From NCBI GenBank assembly GCA_039621445.1, contig CP154955.1, forward strand, positions 55,247,341-55,311,340: a stretch of 64,000 bases of DNA, read 5' to 3'. The notes beneath the pieces are model-generated. The model saw only the letters and a list, made by a program, of their open reading frames with translations, made no database searches and was not told the origin of the DNA. Position numbers and translations under genes: made by a program. Below are positions 51,290-62,682 of this stretch, one piece after another (within the stretch, counting starts at the first letter, position 1; each line of letters opens with the position of its first letter). The stretch comes from Euglena gracilis (lineage: Eukaryota; Euglenida; Euglenophyceae; Euglenales).

Positions 51290-53275
51290 GGACCCCCCCC
51301 CCAGGAGGGTGTGGTGTCAGGGTTTTTTTTTTGGATTTGGGGGGGGGTCCCCCACTGGAGGAGGCAGGGGTTTAGCCACCCTTTTGGCTTTTTTGGCACG
51401 AATATTTTTTCGACCCCAAATAGACCTCCCAAAAGTAACAGTCCCCCAGACCTCTGCCCTCCCCCCCGCTTGTCAAAGCACCACCCTTGTCTGAGCACCC
51501 CCCCCGGTTCTGACCCTCTCGAATAGATTTGCGTTGTGTGCGTTTTAAGAGAGATTTCTCGAAATTTTCGAAATTTTAGAAGCTTCTGAAGCCTGGTTAG
51601 GTGAGATATTGTTCATTTTTGCATCCAAATGCCTGTAGGTTCAACATCGGACCCCCAAAATAAGGGAATTTTTTTCTTTTTGACGCAAAGCGCCAGATTT
51701 GGAGACAAATTTGGGATTAAAAAGAAGCCTGGCCCTAGTGAACCCCCCAAAGCCGAGTGCCAAGCCGCCGACGCCGCCGAGCCCCCCAAAGCAGATGACT
51801 GCTGTCGTCTCGCAGCGGAAACCAGATCCACGTGTGTGACATTCCCCCACGTCATGTTTTGTAATTCTTGGATTCCTCATGGAACAGTTTTCCTCGGGAT
51901 GTGCCGTGAAACACTGCGAACCTTGGAACTCACAATTTTTTTTTGTTTTCCTGGTCGGGTTGTATTCTGGTTGAATTCGGTGGCAGTACAGTGAAATGCA
52001 GAGCCCCCCCCCCAATAGATGGAGAGAGCTGCAGTCTGCTTTGGCTATATCGTACCTGGGTTGGTTACTGGAAACAACCAGGAATCTTATGTTTGGATTT
52101 TTGTTGTATGATCTGGATGTGGAAAAACATCACCCCCACTTGGGCAGTTTTGGGGGCTTTTTGGGGACAATTTTGCAGATTTGCAGAAGTCGTTTTGTTC
52201 CAGTTGGGGGACCTCACCCAGAGAAGTTTTGATGACGCCTGATTTGGAATCAATCTTCCCGAAATAGTCGTGGGCATTTGGGACTTTTAAAGTGACCGTC
52301 ATCTTTTACATCAAATATCAGTTTTTGTGGGTGTGGGCGTGATTTTCTGGATTTGTATTTGAAATTTGATCTTTTTGCAGATCATGTGGCTCCTTTGGAG
52401 GAGGTTGCGGGAGCCAATGGATGTTTCCTCATTGTGCTTTTGGGTTCCCTGTGACCCCCTCCCCCCCCCGGGGGGGGGGGGAATTTCGTTTGAGGACCGC
52501 CTTTGGTTCACTCCCAAGGAGGGAACACAAAAAGGACAACATATTTTCCCCATGTTTTCAGGGAGATGGGGGGGAGGGGTGCAGGCTGGCTTTCACCACA
52601 GGAGACAAAAAAATTTGCAAAATAATGTCACAGGCGCACTGTGATGTGTGCTTTTGTTTTTGATTGTTCGGGGGAGTTGTGTGGTTTTGCAGGACGGTTC
52701 ACAAGGGACAGGTCCCTTGAGGACTGCCCTTCAACGACCACCCGAAAGGGGCGGCCAACAGTCGGTCCAGGTACCGAACGGAGTCAAAAAATGACAAGGT
52801 TGAAAACACATTTGGGTGAATGGGCGATGGTCCAAGGACGCCAGAAAGCAGTTTTTGCGAAAATGTGGCCATTTTTTGGCGATTTTTTTTTTCATGTGGG
52901 TTTTGCATTGAATGTTATGGGACAAGGTTTCTTTGTTGAAGGACCACTCTGGCATCTCAGGGATCTTTCCTTGAATTTGATTAAGCCAATGACTGGATGA
53001 TTTGATGTCATGCTTTTGACATGCTTGGTGCAACATTTTGTGCCAATTCCGAAATGTCCATCTGGAAGTGACGCGCCCCCACCGCAGAAGTTATGAGACA
53101 CGTGTGATGAATCTGTCTGTTAGGAAGAGCCGGCCGATCGTTCTCTGATGTTTTTGTGTTTGCTGACATTTCCCAAGCCTGAAAGGAATCAGGGGCAACC
53201 TTGCATGGTTGCACAGGCATTATGTTCCATGCAGAGGTGTGTTGGGTCTTACCATGGCAGGATGACTCATTTGAC
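51290..53275. other. Downstream region, no confident gene
   Basis: Contains a possible weak terminal exon (51,744-51,830), one dispersed repeat copy (~52,710-52,870), and otherwise AT- or C-rich text without recognised frames. Confidence 0.45.
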
Positions 53276-53277
53276 TA

Positions 53278-53873
53278 CCTCCCCCCCCCCCCTTGTCCAA
53301 CGACCGGGCTTGTCTAACGACCACCCCCCCGGTCAGAGACGATCTTTTTGTATATGATGTTGGTTCGGCCAAAATTGCTAAAAGTTGGTTAAAAACAGTC
53401 AAAAATAGCCCAAAATGGCCTAAAACGGCCAAAGGATGGCCAAAAGTGCCCAAAAAGTTGCCAAAAATAGCAAAAATAAGGCAAAAATGGCCAAAAGTAG
53501 CCAAAACCAGCCTAAAGTGGCCAAAAATGGGCAAAGTGGGCCAAAGTGTGGCCAACAGTTGCCAAAAGTGGCCAAAAGCGACCAAACATGGCGAAAAGCG
53601 GTCAAAAATGCCTAAAAATTCCCAAAAGTGCCCCAAAAATGTCAAAAATGGCCAAAAGTGGCCAACCGTAGTCAAGAAATAGCATAAATGGCCAAAAACA
53701 GCCCAAAAATGGCCATATACCCCTATCTATGGTAAATTTTCCTCCGATTTGGGGTCCACCCCCCTTGTCTAACGACCACCCCCCCTGGTCGGAGACGAAC
53801 ATTGGCCATTTTAGCGACCGCCCCCCCGGTCGGAGACGAACATAAGTGGTCGTTGGACAAGGGGGGGGGGAGG
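53278..53873. mobile_element. TA-flanked inverted-repeat element, short copy
   Basis: Between TA dinucleotides (53276-53277 and 53874-53875): CCTCCCCCCC...TTGTCCAACG at the left, inverted at the right. The interior is GAGACGATCTTTTTGTATAT, the GCCAAAAATGG minisatellite (53,385-53,705), and GGTAAATTTTCCTCCGATTT. The 596-bp length is typical of a non-autonomous element. Confidence 0.75.
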
Positions 53874-54740
53874 TAGGAAGAGCTGGCTGACGACTGGTGA
53901 TGTTCTTTGTTCTCTTAATTTCCCATGATTTCAGCAAAAAGTTGCATTGTGTGAAATTTATTTGTGTTTCCTGTCCAACAGCATGGTGTGGTGATCACAT
54001 GTGGTGACCACCGGACGTACAAGAAGTGCTTCAGAACCCACCATGCAGGAAGAAAACCGAACCCCCACCCCCGCAGAAGATGCTTCCTTGCTGCCCCCCC
54101 CCCCAATTAGAAGCCCCCCCCCCAAATAACAACCCCCCCAAATAGAAGCCCCCCCCCCCCTCGGGTTTCCCGCCAAAAATCCAAATGACAGCCCCCCCCC
54201 CCCCGGCTTCGCCAGCGGGGGGAAATTTGACGGAAAAAATTCCAAAAAGCTCGAGAAATCTCCACAAAAACAGGTCGACATTGGGAACAAAATTGATATC
54301 TGGTGTCCTTGAAACATGGCCTATCTACCCAAAACTCGAAACAATGCGTCTTGCAACTTTTTAAATTTGGACCCCGTTCGATCCCCGGATCGGCCGCCGG
54401 CCGAAGTTTTTCCTTTAGACAAAGGATACCCAATTAGAAGCCCCCCCCTCGGGTTTTCCGCAGAGGGACCAAATAGTAGGCCCGGGGGGCTTCTAATTGG
54501 GGGTTTATGTTCCTCCGCAGCGTGTTGTGCTGACAACTTCCCAGGGATGGCCGTCGCAAGGAATTTGAATGGATTTCCACCGGGGGGGGGGGGTCGGGCT
54601 GAGTGGGTACCCTGCCGGAGGCAGGGTTTGCGTCTATTTTCAGCACGAAGCGCTAAAGAGATTTTTGGACCCCGAAATTGACCCTCCCAAAAGGGCGTCC
54701 TCCCGAGCCCCCCCCCCCCCTGGCCCCCAAGGGGTGGGTG

Positions 54741-55048
54741 CAGGGCGGGCCTTAAGGGACAGGAAAGTTTTTTTTTATTTTCTTAAGGACCGCCCCCCTT
54801 TCGACCAAAGGGCCGGCCAAGGGCCAGACTGGGACTTGAACGGGGTCCATAATTAAAAAGTCCAAAAAACACATTTTTTGATGATTTGGGTGGATGGCAG
54901 GGCGGTCCTTAAGGGACAGGAAAGTTTTTTTTTTATTTCCTTAAGGACCGCCCCCCTTTCTGCCAAAGGGCCGGCTAAGGGCCAGACTGGACTTGAACGG
55001 GGTCCAAAATTAAAAAGTCCAAAAGACACAGTTTTTGATGATTTAGGT
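54741..55048 (+). repeat. 157-bp tandem duplication of a dispersed repeat
   Basis: Units start CAGGGCGGGCCTTAAGGGAC (54741) and CAGGGCGGTCCTTAAGGGAC (54898). Each has T/A runs, TTAAGGACCGCCCCCCTTTC, GGACTTGAACGGGGTCC and TTTTTGATGATTT-GGTGGATGG. Partial further units follow at 55,165-55,360. Confidence 0.85.
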
Positions 55049-56726
55049 GGATGGACGATGGTCCAGGGGTGCCAGGAATCAATTTTTTTCCCGATGTCGA
55101 CCTGTTCTCACTGAAAAATGCCAAAATTTCTTGCCCATTTTCCTGTATATTTTTCACTGAGTGGAGGTTTTTTTTTATTTGCTTAAGGACCGCCCTGGTG
55201 GATGGGCGATGGTCCAAGGATGCCAAGAATCTTTTTTACCCCCTGATGTCGATCGACCTGTTGTCGCCAAAGAATGCCAAATTTCTTTGCCCATTCTCCT
55301 GTCCATTGGGTGTGCTGGGACAGCGGAGTTTTTATTTTATTTGCTTAAGGACCGCCCTGGGTGGGTGGGTTGGTCCGGACCATACCATTGCTTAAGGTGT
55401 CTCCGACCCCACCCCCCAGGGTGGTTGACTGGTTTTGTCAGAGTGACTGACTGGTTTTTGGCTCCAGACCCCCCCCCCCCAGGGGGGGGGCAGGATTGGC
55501 TGAAAGTGGCCACCCGGCACCGAAGGCGTCAAATAATTTTTAGGCTTTTTGACCAAAATCCTTTGATATTTGGCCATTTTAGGCTGAGTGGCAAAAGTGT
55601 CCGACCCCCCCCCCCCGGAGGGGAAGTGGGTGACTGACTGTTTTTTTTTGAAAAGTGGCTGACTGTTTTTTTTTTGAAAGTGGAGAGTGACCCCCCCCCC
55701 CTCTCCCTGGGGTAAGGAATGGTGTGGTCCGGACCCCTGGGTCCTCAAAAAAACCTCTGGTGGGGACCCAATTCCATGTGCAGGCATCGTCCGTTGTCAG
55801 GTGCACAGGAAGTTGCCACAATTGACCAGGGGAAGGAATGCCAAAAAAACCCTCAACCTCAACCTCAGAACATGGGTTTTTTTGGAGGTTTTGTGAGAAG
55901 AAGTGATCACCAATGATTACCAATGTCAAACGACCACCCCAATTCGTACAACAAGGGGGTATATTGTTGCTTTGCTCTTTGGACGTCTGCATGACTCTGG
56001 GCTGTGAAATGCTTGTAAATGTGCATTTCAGGGGGTGAGAAATCACCATCCGTTTGCCCACATGGACACGTGTCTGCCCAGTTTGACAATTAAACAGTCT
56101 GTCAGTTTGTTGTCCCAGCCAATTTGCCCATCTGTTTTGTTTTGTGAATTTTCTGGCCATTTTTCCAGGGAATTTTTTTGGTGACTGTCCGGGAATGGGA
56201 TATTTTTTGTTCAAAAATGCAGCTTGCCTTCTGATTTGATTGTTTGTTCTTGCTTTCTGGAGTATTGTCCAACCTTTCGGCAGTCTTGGATTTGTGCTCA
56301 GCACCACAGGATGACATCTTGATAGGAAGAGCCAGCTGACCGCTTTCTGTTGCCGAATGCTCTGCTGACAGCACGACAATGCAAAGCTTCTCCGATGATT
56401 TCTCGTCCCATGTTCTCCATGTTCTGTATGGGATGGGAAGTTTTTTCATAAAAGGACCACTCCTTGCCCTTAGACCCAAGGGCTGGCCAATGGCCGGCCT
56501 TAGCGTCAAATGGGTCGAAAATTCAACGGCTCAAGACGCTCAATAAAACATTTTTTTTTATAAAAAAGAAAAATAAACGCATGTTTTTGCTGAATGGGCG
56601 ATGCCAGATATTACCGATATAGAGTGAGTTACTTTTCGGCTGTCTTTCCTGTGGATTCTGCATTGAATGTGGGACAGCAATAAAAGTTTTTTCCATACGG
56701 ACAACCCTGGCCCAAAAAATACCAGA

Positions 56727-56806
56727 ACACTCCTCTATGTCCAATGACCCCCCCCCCCCCCGGGTTGGAGGACAACCAGAGTTGTTGGACATAGGGGGTA
56801 ACCATT
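56727..56806. repeat. Small inverted-repeat element, CTATGTCCAATGAC type
   Basis: CTCTATGTCCAATGAC...GGTTGGAGGACAACC...GTTGTTGGACATAGGGGG forms an 80-bp inverted pair. The TGTCCAACGACC-like core with GGTCGGAGAC also occurs at 45,625-45,720, 47,225-47,275 and 48,170-48,430, as pieces of one family. Confidence 0.6.
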
Positions 56807-58582
56807 TTTTCCCCCGAGGTCGACTTGCTTTTATCGAGGAACTTCGAATTTTTCGCGCAGTTTTCTTTTCTTGTGTAAATTTCTTAAACAAAGTTTGTAA
56901 GGGACTGCCCTGCCACAGGCACTCCTGCACCCCCCCCAATAAAGTTAACGTCATTGATGCAAAGCCAGAACCCACCCCCTTGGCTTTACGTGCAGGGGGG
57001 GGGTAGTTGCATAATCTGCATTTTTTTTTGCGTAATTCAAAGGCTTACTTTTTTAAATTCTTTGTTTAGTTTGCATTTTTTTTAATACAGATTTTGCCTT
57101 TCCTTTTTTTTTCGGCAATGCACAGAAAAATTGCTCCACTTCCGGACAAATGGAAGTTGCATACCACGCGCTTTGGAGCAATTGCATATTAATGCCAATG
57201 TCACACTGCATGCAACCATTGCCATTTTGCAAGTCTGCACCACATTTGCTTTTGGTGCGGTATTTTTTTCGGTGTCTTTTGACTTTTTTTGTCGTTTTTT
57301 TTTTGAAACAAAATGTGCAAGACACTGTTTGTTTGTGGTTTGTTTGTGCTTTCATGTGTCCTGTCAGAGAAAAGTGCGAATAATTGTCCAAAAACATGCA
57401 CTGCGTTGCATAGCCATATTCCTCCCCCCCCCCCGCTTTACCTCAAAACACCGGTGGTATTTGGTATTTGCTTAATATTGGTTGCTGTTCCTCGGGTGTC
57501 TGTTTGGTGAGTGTAGCCACTGGTCAGGATGACAGTTACCTAGGAAGAGCCGGCTGACCGCTTCTGATGCCTGATTCTCTTCTGACAGCGTTTCAACACA
57601 GAAGGCCAGTTCGGAGAGATTCTATTCAACAGGAAGCCGCCCCCATTTCATGCATTATTAAGAGTGTTGAGGTATTGGTTCACAGGATGACACCATCATA
57701 GGAAGAGCCGGCCGACCGCTGCTGATGCCAAATTCGCTGCTGACAGTTCGAAGTGCCACAAACGGATCCTGCACAGTGCGGCCAGCTTGAATGTGCAGGA
57801 CCCCCCCCAGAATTTCTTTTCAGGTTGATAGATATGGGCAGGGTGGAGGTTCCTGCCCCCCCCCCGGGAAAAGTTGAAAAACAAAAGGCCCATTTGGTAA
57901 TAAGTTGGCAAAACGTTTTCCAAAAGCCTCCATTATTACAGAGATCCTTGAGATACATTTGTCCAGATCTGGCAAAAACTTTTTGTGCTGCACTGAATAA
58001 TATTTGCACCTGCAAGCAAGCTTTCTGGCACAAGGCCTGAGGTCGGCTCAGGTGTAAAGCAGGGATAGAGCCATCTCCAGTCTCCCATTTTTTTGGATAT
58101 TTCCTCATGGCCCTGTTTGAGGCCAATTTGGGTTACTTTGGTGCATTTTCGAGCCATTTCGTGTCAATTGAGGTTAATTTCATCCACGTTGGATCAATCA
58201 CGCTATTTTGGGTTATTCTGGACCAGCTTGGGCCATTTTTGTGACAGTTTGGTCCAGCATTTCAGGCCAAAGTTGCAGGTTTGCGACCTTGCATGAATTG
58301 AGCAATTTTGTGCATTTTCTGCGTTTTTTCCGTATAATCCTGCATAATTTGGAAAATTCTTCAGCATAATCCCCCCCCGTTTAACCCTGGTTGGGCGGTG
58401 GATTATCACAAGTGAAGCCTGAAAAATATCTTTGAGAGTTAAATTTTCAGGTACAAACCTTTTTTCCTGAGGTTTTGCGGAGCCTCCCCAGAGCCTGGCC
58501 ACCTGGAGCCTCTGCAGAAGCTCCTCCAGGTCACCTGACGGGCACTGGTCCCCCAGGTCCTGGTGGGGAGGTAGCCACTGAA

Positions 58583-58690
58583 CAGGATGACATTTGCATA
58601 GGAAGAGCCGACTGACCGCTTCTGATGCCTGTTTCTCTGCTGACGACACGAGCATTTGGTTTCAACACAGAAGGACGGCCATCCACGTGT
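58583..58690. repeat. Dispersed repeat, GGAAGAGCCG(A/G)C(T/C)GACCG family (representative)
   Basis: CAGGATGACATTTGCATAGG, AAGAGCCGACTGACCGCTTC, TGATGCC...CTGCTGAC. Related copies lie at about 53,125, 56,308, 57,527, 57,683 and 59,633. Minus-strand translations share xASEAVSRLFL..CHP, but stops and indels break most copies. Confidence 0.65.
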
Positions 58691-60509
58691 GGTGAAGGGC
58701 GTTGAGGTTGTTGGTCCACAGGCGGGTGCCCCACCCCGGGGGGGTGGGTGCCTGCCTGGGCAGGCACTCCAAGGCACTCCAAATCCGACCCCCTGGGGGG
58801 GGGGTAGGGGGGGTAGGGCACACGGCTAAAAGTGCCCTAGCACAACCAACCATTTGGGGAGCCAAAAATGGCCTATTTTCAAAGGAATGTGCCTGGGCAA
58901 TTGACGCTATGCTTGGGCAAGAATTGTCGCCTCCGGGCAATTGTCACCCCCCTCTGTGCCGGCCAAATTGTCACCCCGGGAAATTGTCACCCCCCTCCGT
59001 GCTGCCCAATTTGTCACACGACAATTGCCCAGGGGAGCGGGTAAGAAAACCCTCTTGCCCCCAAGGGGGATTTGGACCACCCTGCCGTACACTGAGCCGT
59101 GGTGCCAACGGGGACCCTGACGTCTACTGGGCAGCACCCTGACAGGTTCTCAGGCATGACAGTTTCCCGGGGAGGGGGGGGTAGTAAGTTTCCCTCGGGG
59201 GTTCCACGAGGTTTAGCCAACCTGTCAGCGCGGGGAATTGTCGTAAAGCCCAAATACCTAAAAACCCTGGTGCAATTACAATGAAATCAGTGGATTGGAT
59301 TGGATTGGTGTCACAAGTGTATTCTGCGAATGTGTTGGCTACCCCGGAACGAACTTTCTGGCCTCGTGACCAGTCAAACATGACCCCGCTTAATGAAATA
59401 ATTGGGGGGCGTGGCAAATACTGGATTCACCAAAGCAATACACCCCCCCCCCGGGAAACTACCACCAGGTTGCACGGTCCTCACAAACCTGCTGGATTTC
59501 TCCACAGTTGGCACAGTTGGCAATGCTTCAGTTCCTCACTCACCCCATTTGTGGCTGCACAGTTGCATAAACCCTTTGCTTTGTGCTTTTTTTCCCCAGC
59601 TTCGGCTCGTTGCTTTGCATTTCGTTGTGCACAGGATGAACTCCTTGTCTAGGAAGAGCTGGCCGACGCAACTGACGATATTTGTCCTCTGAGCTCCCTG
59701 AGGACCAGTTTGAAGACGCATTTGCCCAACCCCAACAGGCAGAAATTTGGGGTTAAAAATCGATTTTTTCGCATAACCCCCCCCCCCAAAACCTGGCGGG
59801 GCGCTTGCTTCTGGTAGTGACCAAATAACTTGGCGGGAGGAGGGGCAAAAAAAAAATGGTTCAAGTTACTTGGTACCCTCCTTTTTGGGCAGAATTCTTT
59901 TACAGCACTAAAAAAAAGGGGCCCAAATGGCCTGGCAGGGGGGCAGGGCGAAAAGTTGGTTCCAATAACCTGGCACCTTGCCAAGTTATCTGGGGGGGGT
60001 TAATTAGCAGCTGTGGGCTTTTTTTGCTGTTTGCATTTCTTGGCCCCCGGTTCGCCCCAGTTGCCTCATCAGGCACCCCGCAGAGCAAGGATCCTCCTCC
60101 AGAGCTTTTTTTAAAGAAAAAACAGAGCTTGGTTGCCAGAACCTGTTTTTTTGCCTCCCAACGTGACCTCCCAAACCTTGGCCCCACTGTTCCATTGCGT
60201 CCCCTCTTTGCCGCAGCCCCTAAGCCAGGAGTTCAAGCCGTTCACCCTCGACAATTGCACAGTGATGTAACAGGTGTGTGGTTTGCGCCTTCAGTTCAGG
60301 CTTGGTTCAGGCCACCACAACCTCACCCCCTCCCCGTGAGTCGTCACCTGGGTTCATGCCTGTGGATGTGGCATGTTGGCAGGTGGTGTTTACGGTCCAT
60401 GAGGGACGGGAAGTTTTTCATTTTTTCTTTAAGGACCCGCCCTCAGGCCTAGGGATGGCCAACCGTCCGGGGATCGAACGGGGTCGGGAATCAAAAAGGG
60501 GGGAAACGC

Positions 60510-60600
60510 ACTCTTTGATGTTTTGGGTGGATGGGCGGTGGTGCAAGGATGCCAGAAATCATTTTTTTCCCCGAAATCGACCCGTTTTTGCTATGGCCAA
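60510..60600 (+). repeat. Dispersed repeat, GGGTGGATGGGCGATGGTCC family (representative)
   Basis: TTTTGGGTGGATGGGCGGTG, then CAAGGATGCCAGAAATCATT and CCCCGAAATCGACC. Close relatives are near 34,104, 36,600, 40,493, 40,668, 52,805, 54,870, 55,035, 55,196 and 60,680. Several are preceded by CGGGGATCGAACGGGGTC, which in reverse complement resembles an RNA polymerase III B box. Confidence 0.75.
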
Positions 60601-61238
60601 TTTTTCGTCCATTTTTCAAATGCATTTTGCAGGCCAAGGGCCATTTTGGGACTTGAACAGGGGCCAAAAAGAAAATGTCGTAAAACGCACGTTTTTGCTG
60701 TTTTGGCTGGGTTGGCAATGGTTGGTCTAAGGATGCCAGGAAGCATTTTTCCCTTTGAAAATCTCGACTTTTGTCCTTTCAGCCACTGACCTGTGCTTAA
60801 AAGAGACCTGTCTCCACTGAAACCGCTGATATGTTGTCATTCAATGAATAGAGGCATTAAATTATGTTAAAATTATTGATAAACAGCGTATGGTGACCAT
60901 TTTGTTTTTAGGAAATGTGGTCAATGGGTCCATCAATGGTTTTGGGTGCTGCCCAAATAACAATAATAATAATATTTTGTACGGGGGTCCTGGCCAAGAA
61001 GATTGGTCCACCAATTTTGCAGGGGGCAAAGGTGTTTGGGTGGGGAGGGTCAGTTGGAGACAGTTTCTCGGGGGGGGGGCACCGAAGGAGTTTTCCCTTG
61101 CGCATTGCCCTGGTGGGTGCGGGGAAGGGGATCGGACCCCCCTTGGTTCCCTTCCTTCCTTCCTTCCTTCCTTCCTTCCCATTCACCCCCATTGGTGCCA
61201 GCCCCTCGTGGCTCCTGCAGGTCTCACTGTCCGAGGAG

Positions 61239-61251
61239 NNNNNNNNNNNNN
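61239..61251. other. Assembly gap (13 N)
   Basis: Thirteen undetermined bases. A (TTCC)n microsatellite lies upstream (about 61,150-61,178), and the duplicated segment starts right after the gap. Confidence 0.99.
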
Positions 61252-62419
61252 CCTTCCCCTCCTGACCAACCCCCTGTGCCTCGTGCTGTGTCCCGACTGC
61301 CTGTAACCGTGAATTGAGGCCCGGCGCCTGCCCTGTATTTCGTGGGTGTGAACACGAAATACAGGGCGTTATTTTCAATTCACGAATACAGGCTGTATTT
61401 GTGAATTGGGTATTCACGAAATACAGGCTGTATTTCGTGAATTGTATTTTTTTGTTTTTATAACAGCTTCTGAAACTAGAAACCTTCTTGCATCACATCG
61501 TCTGAAGTAATTCAGAAAAAAACCAAATGCACAAAGCAAAAGAAAATTGAATGGCATGTCCTAGGTGATAAATGAAGGCGGTGCACAACTAGTGCAACGT
61601 CAGATAGCAAAGTGCCGTGGATTTACGCCGGGAAAGCTAAACGAGGTTTGCACGAATGACACACCCATGACCCATGTTTGGGCTCATGGCATAAATGCAC
61701 ACAACGCCAGTGGTATGAAAGGGAACAAACATCGCCCTGCACTCGATTTCAAGGAGGTGGGCAAATGCGGATTGCTCTGTCCCTTCCATTCCGGACGCTT
61801 TCTTTTTGGCAGCCTCCAGCAGAAGGTTATCGTGCAGGGGGTCAACAGCAGGGTTCTTTCTGTTCTCCCAACCCTGCTTAATTGTGGCCAAGAATTCAGC
61901 AACTTTTGGGGGTTGTGTCAACATTCTGTCCATGGTGTTTGCCGCTTTCTTCGCCATTTTTTGGAGAACAGAGTGAGGAGAAACACGGTGTGAAGGTGCG
62001 AAAATAGCACTAAAAAGCTCTAAAAACCGAAAAGCATTGTGGGTGGCCTTTGCGGGGGGACCGACCGCCTTCGGCGCCGCCCCCCCCCCCCCCAAAGTGC
62101 CCCCCTATAACTTGGCCTTACATCCATGTCTCGTTTTCCAGGACCAGGGGTGTGTTATCAATGTGTTCCAGGTCATCTGGACAATGTTTTCACATTTTGG
62201 TTTCTATTCACGGAATACAGGGCGTTATTTTCAATTCACGAATACAGGCTGTATTTGTGAATTGGGTATTCACGAAATACAGGCTGTATTTCGTGAATTG
62301 GATTTTTGAAAATTTTGGGCAAAAAAACACCCCAAAAGTGCCCTAAACCATGGCGTGAAGCACATCAACGAAATACAGGGCAGGCGCCGGGCCTCTTAAT
62401 TAACGGTTACAGAAAAATC

Positions 62420-62527
62420 AAAAATCGTGGGCTATAACCCGTATACAGGCCGTATAACGGGTCAAGGGCGCCTACGGCGCCCTTGACCCGTTATACGGCC
62501 TGTATACGGGTTATGCCCACGATTTTT
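62420..62527. repeat. 108-bp near-perfect palindrome, copy 2
   Basis: The same arms and centre as 23607-23714. It is preceded by an additional AAAAATC, as if the palindrome boundary had been duplicated. Confidence 0.95.
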
Positions 62528-62541
62528 ATATAATAAAACAG

Positions 62542-62682
62542 GACAAATGTGGTTATTGTGGTGTTGCCATTCCCAAAAATCCAAATTGTGTCGAGCTGAA
62601 CAAAGTTGTGTGTGACGCCTGCGGTTTGGCATATCATTTTCATTGCCGCTCTTTTTTGTGTAAAGCGTGTCGTCTTCCGTGA
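62542..62682 (+). CDS. PHD-like zinc-finger exon, copy 2
   Basis: The same sequence as 23728-23868, after the acceptor-like AAAACAG. No coding difference was seen between the copies, although flanking non-coding sequence differs, consistent with recent duplication or selection. Confidence 0.6.
   Translation, partial: DKCGYCGVAIPKNPNCVELNKVVCDACGLAYHFHCRSFLCKACRLP

Larger units (their letters stand above)
30182..51290 (+). other. Candidate gene span made of alternating A and B exons
   Basis: Twelve A islands and twelve B islands alternate strictly on the plus strand from 31,462 to 51,280, with one more A island at 30,224. Each is 40-190 bp of coding-like sequence in a sea of non-coding DNA. 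A encodes a short Arg/Glu/Gln helix; B encodes a 25-residue charged helix followed by a Pro/Ala/Ser linker, often ending SDWSQ and then GT. No island of either class was seen on the minus strand or outside 30-52 kb. The simplest reading is one gene with a repeatedly duplicated exon pair, giving a long coiled-coil or single-helix protein. Start, end and family are unknown. Confidence 0.6.
53876..61238. other. Repeat-rich region without a confident gene
   Basis: Holds poly-C runs, the tandem duplication at 54.7 kb, the GGAAGAGCCG and GGGTGGATGG repeat families, and frames without domains. A plus frame around 60,230-60,330 (GVQAVHPRQLHSDVTGVWF) reads like protein but matches nothing I know. Confidence 0.45.
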
